DNA from: an uncultured Parolsenella sp.
GTDB lineage: Bacteria > Actinomycetota > Coriobacteriia > Coriobacteriales > Atopobiaceae
Assembly (NCBI GenBank): GCA_934668375.1
Contig: CAKUNF010000008.1
Span: 1-64,000, forward strand
Direction: 5' to 3'
DNA: 64,000 nucleotides
The position numbers and the translations under genes were made by a program. Every line of letters starts with the position of its first letter. The stretch's first letter is position 1. A model generated the notes under the pieces. The model made no database searches and had not been told where the DNA came from. It worked only from the letters and a program-made list of their open reading frames with translations. Positions 43,974 through 54,370 of the stretch are shown here, piece after piece.

Positions 43974-45302
43974 ATGTCTGACACGTTCGTTTCCGGCGCT
44001 CCGGTGCCGCCGCAGGCGCCAAACCCGCCGCAGCCTCAGTCTCCCCAGCCACAGCAGCCCAAGCGTCCGCGCAAGCCGCATCCGGGTCTGCGCTCGCTGC
44101 TGTTTGGTCTTCTCGGCGGCGTCATCGGCGCCGTGGCCGTGGTGGCGGTGCTTCTCGTGGGTGGCTTTGTGACGCTGCCCTCCTCGTCCTCCTCGGGCAA
44201 GGCAAGCTCTGCGGGCGGCACGTCCTCGAGCCAGACCGTGACGGTCAACTCTGGTGACAGCACGGACACGACGCTCGCCAACGCCGTGGCCCAGAAGGCG
44301 CTTCCCTCCGTGGTCTCCATCAACGTCACGACGAGCGACGGCGAGGGCGTGGGCTCGGGCGTCATCCTCGACACGGACGGCAACATCCTTACGAACTACC
44401 ACGTCATCGAGGGCTCGCAGTCCATTAGTGTCTCCACCGGGGACGCCAGCTACGATGCCACGGTCGTGGGCTCCGACGAGTCGAGCGACCTTGCCGTCAT
44501 CAAGATCGATCCGGGTAGCGATTCCCTCACGCCCATCGAGGTGGGAGACTCGAGCTCGCTGCAGGTGGGCGACTGGGTCATGAGCCTGGGCAGCCCGTTT
44601 GGCCTCGAGCAGTCCGTCTCCACGGGTATCGTGAGCTCGCTGTACCGCTCCACGATGCTGCAGAACACCTCGGGCAACACCATCTACACGAACCTCATCC
44701 AGACCGATGCCACGATTAACCCCGGCAACTCCGGCGGCGCGCTCGTGGACGACGAGGGCAAGCTCGTGGGCATCAACTCGCTCATCGAGAGCTACTCGGG
44801 CTCCAGCTCGGGCGTGGGCTTCGCGATTCCGGGCAACTACGCCGTCGAGGTGGCGCAGAAGCTCATCGCCGGCGAGACCGTGACGCACGCCTACATCGGC
44901 GGCTCGTTCCAGACCGTGACGGCGAGCAATGCCCGCAGCAACAGCCTGTCCGTGAACCAGGGCGCCTACGTGGCCGAGCTTGCCGATGACGGCCCCGCGG
45001 CCCAGGCGGGCATCCAGAAGGGTGACGTCATCACCGCCCTCGACGACGAGGAGATCACGAGCTCGGACGCCCTCGTGCTGGCCGTGCGCTCCCACAGCGT
45101 GGGCGATACCGTGACCGTGACGCTCATGCGCGGCAGTAAGCAGATGCAAGTGCAGGTGACGCTCGGCTCCGACGAGGCGCTCCAGCAGCAGCAAAGCAGT
45201 GACAGCTCGTCGCAGGGTTCTCTGCTCGAGCAGTACCTTGAGCAGTACGAGCAGCAGTACGGCAACTCCGGCAGCTCCGGCAATGGTTTCAGCCGCAGGT
45301 AG
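43974..45302 (+). CDS. Membrane-anchored HtrA/DegP-type serine protease
   Basis: 442 residues. A Pro/Gln-rich cytoplasmic tail (1-40), a membrane anchor (about 44-66) and a Ser/Thr-rich linker precede a trypsin-like domain. The catalytic triad is visible as H143 (TNYHVIEG), D172 (DLAVIKID) and S253 (NPGNSGGAL). One PDZ domain (about 305-400) precedes a Gln/Ser-rich tail ending in FSRR. These proteases degrade misfolded envelope proteins. AAAGGA lies 6 bp before ATG 43974, while the GTG at 43968 is too close to the ribosome site. A strong terminator follows. Confidence 0.94.
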   Translation: MSDTFVSGAPVPPQAPNPPQPQSPQPQQPKRPRKPHPGLRSLLFGLLGGVIGAVAVVAVLLVGGFVTLPSSSSSGKASSAGGTSSSQTVTVNSGDSTDTTLANAVAQKALPSVVSINVTTSDGEGVGSGVILDTDGNILTNYHVIEGSQSISVSTGDASYDATVVGSDESSDLAVIKIDPGSDSLTPIEVGDSSSLQVGDWVMSLGSPFGLEQSVSTGIVSSLYRSTMLQNTSGNTIYTNLIQTDATINPGNSGGALVDDEGKLVGINSLIESYSGSSSGVGFAIPGNYAVEVAQKLIAGETVTHAYIGGSFQTVTASNARSNSLSVNQGAYVAELADDGPAAQAGIQKGDVITALDDEEITSSDALVLAVRSHSVGDTVTVTLMRGSKQMQVQVTLGSDEALQQQQSSDSSSQGSLLEQYLEQYEQQYGNSGSSGNGFSRR

Positions 45303-45325
45303 GTACGGCATCGATCGAGGCTTAG

Positions 45326-45358
45326 GGCCCGCCACGACGCGTTCGTGGCGGGCCTTTT
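45326..45358 (+). terminator. Rho-independent terminator after htrA-type gene
   Basis: Perfect stem GGCCCGCCACGA / TCGTGGCGGGCC with a short loop and TTTT. Confidence 0.93.
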
Positions 45359-45429
45359 ACGTGCGGCTGGTGGAGCGGTTTCGGTGCCTTGCCCTCAATT
45401 TGCTTGACTTGGGTTGCTGCCGTGAAAGC

Positions 45430-45565
45430 CTAATCAAGTTTTTCATACCAAAATCAACAAGGCATAAGTAAGCGCCTCGTTTACGCGACAAACATGCAGC
45501 TGGATTGCCTTGCATAAGGCTGTGTACTCGCGTGCTCGCGTAACTGGTATGAAAAACTTGATTAG
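45430..45565. mobile_element. 136 bp element with perfect 21 bp inverted ends
   Basis: CTAATCAAGTTTTTCATACC plus one A at the left end is exactly mirrored at 45545-45565. The interior is non-coding and contains GCCTTGCATAAGGC. It is a single copy here, unrelated in sequence to the other MITE-like family. It lies in the 417 bp gap 45303-45719, which otherwise holds the terminator above and an unremarkable GC-rich leader for ligA. Confidence 0.65.
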
Positions 45566-45689
45566 CCCGCTATTGGGACGAGCGAATGGGTTGAAAGGTA
45601 CAGGCGGAACAGTCCCTCGCTTGCGCTCCGCGCTCTTGAACGCACCCCGTGCCCCGCTCGGTCCCGGTGACCCGTGCGGTACCATTTGA

Positions 45690-48783
<3,094 letters not shown>

Positions 48784-48788
48784 GAGAA

Positions 48789-48819
48789 GCGCCCAAAGGG
48801 GTCGTAGCCCTTTGGGCGC
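48789..48819. terminator. Hairpin between convergent genes
   Basis: GCGCCCAAAGG / CCCTTTGGGCGC stem without T-run, placed between the phosphatase gene and the convergent DUF3825 gene. It may serve both. Confidence 0.5.
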
Positions 48820-48911
48820 CGAAAGACAAACTCCGCTCCCCGGGACGTTATTGGCCGAGAACGGCGCTCAAATCATCCCGAGAGGCGGAGTCTGCGCGAG
48901 CGTGCGAGACC

Positions 48912-51050
48912 CTACGCGAGGACGTCCGCGGCGGCGAGCCAGGCGGGCGTCTCGGCGCTCACGACGCGGGCACACGCGTAGGCGCGAGACAGGCTCACGA
49001 CGCTGGCCGCCTGGTAGGCGCCGGACGGCATGAGCTCGAGCGCGAGCGCGCAGTCAGCGTGCGCGTCGTCCACGAGTGCGAGCGGCAGGAGCAAAAGCAT
49101 GCGGTTGCGGGCCGCGTCGTAGGCGGGCGCCACGTGGCGGTAGCTGCGGCGTGCGCGGGCACGAGACAGGTCGATGGCATCCTCGAGCGCGCGGCAGGCA
49201 CGACGGTAGCGGCCCGGCTCGTCTGCGATGGTGCGGGCGAGGTCGCGCACGGCACGCGTGTGGGCCGCGGGCGTCTCGGCGCCGCCGAGGCCGGCGAGCA
49301 GGCCCGCGGCGCCACTGCCGGCGACGAGCTCGCTCACGAAGCCCTGCGGCAGGCGGTCGAGGCCCGCGGAGAGCAGGGAGCGGTAGTCGGGGATGACCAT
49401 GGCCTCGGCGCGCAGCATGACGTTGTCGATGCCTCCCAGGTAGAATGCGCGGGCGGGCAGTTGCGGCAGCGTGGCCGAGAGGCGCGCCCCCAGCTCGCCG
49501 GACCCCGCGGTGGCAAAGCCGTCGAGGTGCCAGGGGATGTCGGTGCCGGTGGGGGAGAGGACGGCGTAGAGCTCCTCGTCCATGGGCGTGGCGAGCCCGG
49601 TATCGAACGCGGCGAGCGAGCCGTCCGCGGCAACTGCGAGAGCGCCCGTGGCGCGCACGCGGGCGAGCGTGGAGGCGAGGTAGTCTCGCAGGACGCCATA
49701 GCGGCTGGCCTTGCCCACGCCCTCGCCGGGGTAGTTCCACTTCTCGGGCGAGGCGGCCGTCGCGAGGGTGCCAAGCGCTCCCTCCCACGTGCCGATCTCC
49801 ATGAACTGGGCGAGGTCGCGAACGGGGTCCGCAGCGTCGCCGGCGCGTGCGCCCGAGAGCTGCGCCCAGCAGCCGCCCTCTGCCTGGGGCAGGCCCTCGA
49901 TGCCGGCCGCCTCGTGGGCACTGCCCGTGCCGTCGTCGCCGTCGACGAGCGTGAGCTGCCAGCGGCGGGCGTCGCCGGCCTTTGCCTGACGACGGATGGT
50001 GACGGTGAGCGGTGCGGAGCCGTCCTCCTGCAGGTAGCGCAGCGGGAACGTCACGAGGTTGCGCGACCCCGACGCCGTGCCCGTGGCGCGGGCCACGCGC
50101 AGGTCCTCGTCGAGCACGCGGTTGATGTCGGCGTCAAAGGGCAGCAGGCTCGTGAGCAGGCCGAGAAGGGCCGGCTTCACGGAGACCTCGTCGGCAAACG
50201 AGCGAGGGAGGTCGTCTCGCGTGCGTGGCGCGGCGGGAGCCGCCGGGGCGGTGACGGCGGCAGCCATCGGCGCAGGCGCGGGGTGCTGCTCGGGCTCCGG
50301 CGCGACCTCGGGCTCCGGCGCGACCTCGGGCTCCGGCGCGACCTCGGGCTCCGGCGCGGCGGGCGTCTGCGCGGCGATCTGCTCGAGGATGGAGGGGACG
50401 GCGGGCCTCTCCGGCTCCGGCGCGGCCTCGGGCTCCGGCGCGGGCTCGGGCTTCGGCGTGGCGGCTGCCTCCGGCGTGGCCTGCTCGACGGGCCCCTCGA
50501 CCTTCTCGGGGGCAGGTTCCATCGCGGGCTCGGGCTCCGGCGCGGGCTCGGGCTTGGCCGCTGGCTGCGGCTCGGGGGCCGGCTCCGGCTGCGGCGCCGC
50601 CGCGGCCACGGACTCGACGCCTGCCTCGTCCTGGTCGGCCGGCTTGGGTGACGGCGCCGGCTTGGGCTCGCGCGTCTTGGGGCGCACGGGCTTCACGGCG
50701 CCCTTCTTGCGCTTCCAGGGCTTGCCGCCCTTGCCGGTGGGCTTCTTGGACTCCTCGGCGGCGGCAAGCGCCTCGTCCCAGTCCGCGCGCGGCGTCACGG
50801 TGACGTAGTGGCGGCCGCCCTTGAACGTCGTGAGCTGGCAGAAGTCGCCCAGCTTGCCAAAGAGGGCCTCCGCGCTCTCAAAGCCCAGGTTCTCCGGCGT
50901 TATGCCCGCATCCGCGAGCGCCTCGAGCACGTGCGGCATGAACACCTGCCGTCCACAGCCCACGGCCTGCTTCAGCAGCGCGTACAGGTAGAGCTTGTTT
51001 GCGTCCGTGAGCGTCACGGGGCCATCGTTTACCAGGTGCTTCTTTGCCAT
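48912..51050 (-). CDS. LOTUS-like/DUF3825 domain protein
   Basis: 712 residues. Residues 15-80 look like an OST-HTH/LOTUS winged helix (YLYALLKQAVGCGRQVFMPH, then FCQLTTFKGGRHYVTV), a fold that binds RNA. A Lys/Arg-rich stretch (85-115) and a long Pro/Glu/Ala linker (115-290) follow. The linker includes three-plus copies of a six-residue APEPEV repeat encoded by 18 bp DNA repeats at 50291-50358. The C-terminal part from about 300 matches DUF3825, with EKWNYPGEGVGKASRYGVLR and FYLGGIDNVM. DUF3825 function is unknown. An RNA-related role is inferred from the LOTUS partner. ATG 51050 has GAGGAG upstream. It is divergent from pepT. Confidence 0.7.
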   Translation of the reverse strand: MAKKHLVNDGPVTLTDANKLYLYALLKQAVGCGRQVFMPHVLEALADAGITPENLGFESAEALFGKLGDFCQLTTFKGGRHYVTVTPRADWDEALAAAEESKKPTGKGGKPWKRKKGAVKPVRPKTREPKPAPSPKPADQDEAGVESVAAAAPQPEPAPEPQPAAKPEPAPEPEPAMEPAPEKVEGPVEQATPEAAATPKPEPAPEPEAAPEPERPAVPSILEQIAAQTPAAPEPEVAPEPEVAPEPEVAPEPEQHPAPAPMAAAVTAPAAPAAPRTRDDLPRSFADEVSVKPALLGLLTSLLPFDADINRVLDEDLRVARATGTASGSRNLVTFPLRYLQEDGSAPLTVTIRRQAKAGDARRWQLTLVDGDDGTGSAHEAAGIEGLPQAEGGCWAQLSGARAGDAADPVRDLAQFMEIGTWEGALGTLATAASPEKWNYPGEGVGKASRYGVLRDYLASTLARVRATGALAVAADGSLAAFDTGLATPMDEELYAVLSPTGTDIPWHLDGFATAGSGELGARLSATLPQLPARAFYLGGIDNVMLRAEAMVIPDYRSLLSAGLDRLPQGFVSELVAGSGAAGLLAGLGGAETPAAHTRAVRDLARTIADEPGRYRRACRALEDAIDLSRARARRSYRHVAPAYDAARNRMLLLLPLALVDDAHADCALALELMPSGAYQAASVVSLSRAYACARVVSAETPAWLAAADVLA
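50291..50358. repeat. 18 bp tandem repeat inside DUF3825 gene
   Basis: Three exact copies of CGGGCTCCGGCGCGACCT and a partial fourth encode the APEPEV repeat of the linker. The frame is kept, so copy-number change would alter linker length only. Confidence 0.85.
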
Positions 51051-51197
51051 GCTGTGCTCCTCGCTCCATGCATTGGCCTGGCCGGCCGAGGGGCTGCCCC
51101 CGTGCCGCGCCGGGCGAGATTGTCTGCCCCCTAGGCTATCACGATGCCGCTCGCGCGCGGTATAGTCGAGGCGTTTGACCAGCCCTAAGGAGGACCC

Positions 51198-52460
51198 ATG
51201 CCCGGCTACGAACCCAAGCCCAGCGACGTGCTCGAGCGCTTCGAGCGCTACGTGCGCGTCGACACCCAGTCCGATCCCCACAACGAGGCCGAGACGCCCT
51301 CGACCGCCTGCCAGCTCGACCTCGCCCGTCTGCTCGCCGACGAGCTCGCGGCCCTTGGCTGCGAGGACGTCACGCTCACCGAGCACGCCTACGTCACGGC
51401 CTCGCTGCCCGCGAGCGCCGGTGCCGAGGGGCTGCCCGCGCTGGGGCTCATCGCCCACATGGACACGGCGCCCGATGCCCCGGCGAGCGGCGTGCGGCCG
51501 CACATCGTGCACTACGAGGGCGGCGAGCTCGTCCACGGCGAGCGCGACGGCAAGCGCGTCGTGACGACGCCCGAGGAGCTCCCGGCGCTTCTGCGCCACG
51601 TGGGCGAGGACCTCGTCTGCACGGACGGCACCACGCTGCTCGGTGCCGACGACAAGGCCGGCGTGGCAGAGATCGTCGCCCTCGTCGCGCGCCTCGCCGC
51701 CCACCCCGAGCTCCCGCACCCCTGCGTCAAGGTGGCGTTTGTCCCCGACGAGGAGATTGGCCACGGCGCGGCGCTCCTCGACCTCGACGCGTTCGGCGCC
51801 ACGTGGGCCTACACCGTCGACGGCGAGGAGCTCGGCGAGTTCAACTGGGAGTGCTTCTCGGCAAGCCAGGCCACCGTCACGGCCCGCGGCGTCGAGGTGC
51901 ACCCGGGCAGCGCCAAGGGCGTCATGGTGAACGCCATCACGCTGCTGCGCGAGTTCGACGAGCTGCTTCCGGCCGCCGAGCGCCCCGAGCACACCGAGGG
52001 CTACGAGGGCTTCTTCCATCCCATCGAGGTCTCCGGCGGCTCGGGCGAGGCCACGCTCACCTACATCGTGCGCGACTTCGATGCCGAGCGCTTTGCCGCC
52101 CGCGAGCAGCAGCTTCGCGACTGCGCGGCCTTCCTCAACCGGCGCTATGGCGACGGCGCCGTGACCGTCGAGGTGCGCGAGCAGTACCGCAACATGGTCG
52201 AGCACCTGCGCGGCATGGACTTCCTGCGCGACAACGCCCTTGACGCCATGGTGGCCTGCGGCATGGAGCCGCGCGTGGTGCCTGTGCGCGGCGGCACGGA
52301 CGGCGCCCAGCTCACGCTTCGCGGCCTGCCGTGTCCCAACCTGCCCACGGGTGGGTACAACTTCCATGGCGTGCGCGAGTTCATCCCCGTGCGCAGCATG
52401 GAGCTCATGGTGGACACGCTCGAGCAGCTCGTCGCGCGCTTCGCGGTGCCGCAGGAGTAG
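51198..52460 (+). CDS. pepT: Peptidase T
   Basis: 420 residues, M20B aminotripeptidase removing the N-terminal residue from tripeptides. Metal and catalytic motifs are in order: IAHMDTAPD, LLGADDKAG, PDEEIGHG, and VRGGTDGAQL with the closing LPTGGYNFHG. AAGGAGG lies 5 bp before ATG 51198. A TATAGT box at 51161-51166 probably marks its promoter, although no clear -35 accompanies it. It is followed, after 117 bp that contain a repeated GTTCGCCC..ACGTCTCG motif, by the HAD gene. Confidence 0.96.
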   Translation: MPGYEPKPSDVLERFERYVRVDTQSDPHNEAETPSTACQLDLARLLADELAALGCEDVTLTEHAYVTASLPASAGAEGLPALGLIAHMDTAPDAPASGVRPHIVHYEGGELVHGERDGKRVVTTPEELPALLRHVGEDLVCTDGTTLLGADDKAGVAEIVALVARLAAHPELPHPCVKVAFVPDEEIGHGAALLDLDAFGATWAYTVDGEELGEFNWECFSASQATVTARGVEVHPGSAKGVMVNAITLLREFDELLPAAERPEHTEGYEGFFHPIEVSGGSGEATLTYIVRDFDAERFAAREQQLRDCAAFLNRRYGDGAVTVEVREQYRNMVEHLRGMDFLRDNALDAMVACGMEPRVVPVRGGTDGAQLTLRGLPCPNLPTGGYNFHGVREFIPVRSMELMVDTLEQLVARFAVPQE

Positions 52461-52577
52461 GTGCGCAGCCGGGTGGGCGCCGCGCGCGCCTCGACCGTCC
52501 GGCGGCCCCGTTCGCCCATACGTCTCGGCTGCGCCCGGACCCGTTCGCCCGCACGTCTCGCAATCGAAGGGACTCAC

Positions 52578-53378
52578 ATGATCAAGCTCATCGCCTCCGA
52601 CATGGATGGCACGCTGCTCGACGAGAACTCCCAGGTGCCGCCCGAAACCTTTGGTCTCATCCACGAGCTCCACGAGGCGGGCGTGCACTTCGCCGCGAGC
52701 TCGGGCCGGCGCCTCGACACGCTCCACGAGTTCTTTGCGCCCGTCGTCGACGAGATGGACTTCGTGGCCAGCAACGGCGCGCAGGTCATGGTGGGCGGCG
52801 CGCTCATCGACCGCGAGGTGTTCTCGCACATCGGTCTTCGGCGCCTCAAGGAGACGGTCGAGCGCTTCGACTGCCTGCACATTGCGCTGTTCGACCGCAC
52901 GCGCAGCTTCCTGCTCGACGACGAGGATTGCTTCGAGCGCGAGATCGACAAGGACCTGCTTGAGGCCGTGCGCGTCTTTGACGTGCCGGACCCGGAGGTG
53001 AACATCCTGAAGGCGTCCGTGTTCTGCGACACGCCCGCCTACACGATGGACATGGCCTACGTGCTGCAACGCGAGCTGGGTGACTGGTTCGTGTTCGCCC
53101 CCTCGGGCTCCAAGTGGATCGACGTCATGCAGATGGGCGTGAGCAAGGCGTCAGGCATCCGACAGATCATGGGCCACCTGGGCATCGACGCGAGCGAGGT
53201 CATGGCGTTTGGCGACGCCATGAACGACTATGAGATCCTGCGCCTGGCGGGCCATCCCATTGCGATGGGTAACGGCCGCTATGCCGCAAAGCAGATCGCC
53301 GAGCGGGTCATCGGCACGAATGCGGAGCAGGCTGTCCAGGCCGAGATGAGGCGCGTGCTTGCGGGCATGCGCGGATAG
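52578..53378 (+). CDS. Cof-type HAD-IIB family phosphatase
   Basis: 266 residues. The HAD motifs are ASDMDGTLLDENS at the start (nucleophile Asp8), SSGRR (motif II), the Lys in VSKASGI, and AFGDAMNDYEIL (motif IV). The cap domain between them is type IIB. Family members hydrolyse sugar phosphates, FMN or similar small phosphates. AAGGGA lies 6 bp before ATG 52578. It ends 9 bp before pth2, so the two are in one transcript. Confidence 0.93.
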   Translation: MIKLIASDMDGTLLDENSQVPPETFGLIHELHEAGVHFAASSGRRLDTLHEFFAPVVDEMDFVASNGAQVMVGGALIDREVFSHIGLRRLKETVERFDCLHIALFDRTRSFLLDDEDCFEREIDKDLLEAVRVFDVPDPEVNILKASVFCDTPAYTMDMAYVLQRELGDWFVFAPSGSKWIDVMQMGVSKASGIRQIMGHLGIDASEVMAFGDAMNDYEILRLAGHPIAMGNGRYAAKQIAERVIGTNAEQAVQAEMRRVLAGMRG

Positions 53379-53387
53379 GGAGACGAG

Positions 53388-53909
53388 ATGACGGCAACGG
53401 CGTTGGCTCCGAGGGAGACGGCATCCGAGCGTGCGAAGAGCGAGGCGGGCGGCCCCGTCGTGAGGCAGTACGTGGTTGTTGACCGCTCGCTGGGCATGAG
53501 CGCGGGCAAGCTCGCGGCGCAGGTGGCGCATGCGAGCGTGGCGGCGCTGCTCGCGGGCACGCAGCGCTACGTGGAGCAGGGCGATGCCGGCGCCGCACCC
53601 ATCGGCCTGGAGTGGGGCGGCAGCCTGGCGCGCACCTCCGTGGACGCAGACGTGCTTGCGGCGTGGGTGCGCCAGGGCGAGCCCAAGATTGTGCTGGCCG
53701 TCGACGGCGAGCGGGCGCTCGCGTCGCTCGTGAACCGGGCGGAGAGCCGCGGGCTCATGGAGGGCATGGACTTCTTCTGCATCCGCGACGCCTGCCGCAC
53801 CGAGCTCACGCCCGACGAGACGGGCAGCCGCTGGACGTGCGTGGGCTTTGCCCCCATGGACGTCGAGACGATTGCGCCCGTCACGGGCCAGCTGCCGCTG
53901 TATCGCTAG
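53388..53909 (+). CDS. pth2: Archaeal/eukaryotic-type peptidyl-tRNA hydrolase
   Basis: 173 residues. The Pth2 signatures are VRQYVVVDRSLGMSAGKLAAQ continuing VAHASVAAL, and FFCIRDACRTELTPDETG. A 25-residue N-terminal tail and an insertion of about 25 residues (GTQRYVEQG to RTSVDADV) enlarge the normal 115-residue core. Pth2 releases tRNA from stalled peptidyl-tRNA. In archaea and eukaryotes it is the main type, and in bacteria Pth1 normally does this. Whether this organism also has pth1 cannot be seen here. Catalytic Lys (GKLAAQ) and Asp (RDACRT) are present. A terminator follows. Confidence 0.85.
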   Translation: MTATALAPRETASERAKSEAGGPVVRQYVVVDRSLGMSAGKLAAQVAHASVAALLAGTQRYVEQGDAGAAPIGLEWGGSLARTSVDADVLAAWVRQGEPKIVLAVDGERALASLVNRAESRGLMEGMDFFCIRDACRTELTPDETGSRWTCVGFAPMDVETIAPVTGQLPLYR

Positions 53910-53930
53910 GCGGCAAGGGTGTGGATTTAG

Positions 53931-53971
53931 CGGTCGGTGAGGCGCGCGCGCCTCGCCGACCGTTCGTTTTT
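53931..53971 (+). terminator. Rho-independent terminator after pth2
   Basis: GC-rich stem CGGTCGGTGAGGC / GCCTCGCCGACCG (one G-T pair), tail TTCGTTTTT. Confidence 0.85.
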
Positions 53972-54020
53972 GCGAAGTTGCAAAAACGAGTAGAGGTTTG
54001 TGCGCTGGAGTGTCCTCGAT

Positions 54021-54213
54021 TGTCATAAAAGTCATCGAAAGTGCGATGTCGCGGGCCACTTTGCCCTTCTCGCTGTCCTGGTCTACTGAAATTCCGAACG
54101 AATTTAACTTTATGTTTGGGAAACCATTGCAGTCTGAGCCATTGACCGCACAAACCTTAGGTGTTATTTGCAATTTCGGATTCGCGAGCGCACTTTCGAT
54201 CGGATTTGTGACA
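54021..54213. mobile_element. MITE-like element, copy 3 (193 bp)
   Basis: Left end TGTCATAAAAGTCATCGAAA, right end inverted with TTTCGATCGGATTTGTGACA. The interior has ATTCCGAACGAA and TTTGCAATTT as in copy 2. It lies in the 461 bp gap 53910-54370 between the pth2 terminator and the palindrome at 54305. Confidence 0.75.
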
Positions 54214-54304
54214 TGGACAACGGTCTGAACTTGCATCAGGCGAGTTGTGGCAAGTCTCCGCGCCCTCGATTTGTCGCGCGAGGGCAGCCGAAATGGGAAT
54301 ACAG

Positions 54305-54323
54305 TACCTAACGATATTAGGTA
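54305..54323 (+). promoter_or_regulatory. Operator-like palindrome before ABC exporter gene
   Basis: TACCTAA and TTAGGTA arms separated by CGATA, 48 bp upstream of the start at 54371, in an AT-rich patch. It looks like the site of a dimeric repressor. No regulator gene adjoins it. Confidence 0.5.
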
Positions 54324-54370
54324 TCTAGGACGGCGCGACGCCGCTGCGCCGCAGAAACGGACTTCACCGC

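Noticed and set aside
48912..53069. A 1385-residue minus-strand frame covering pepT and the HAD gene
   Set aside because: Only the part from ATG 51050 has domain content and a ribosome site. The rest is a shadow of genes on the plus strand.
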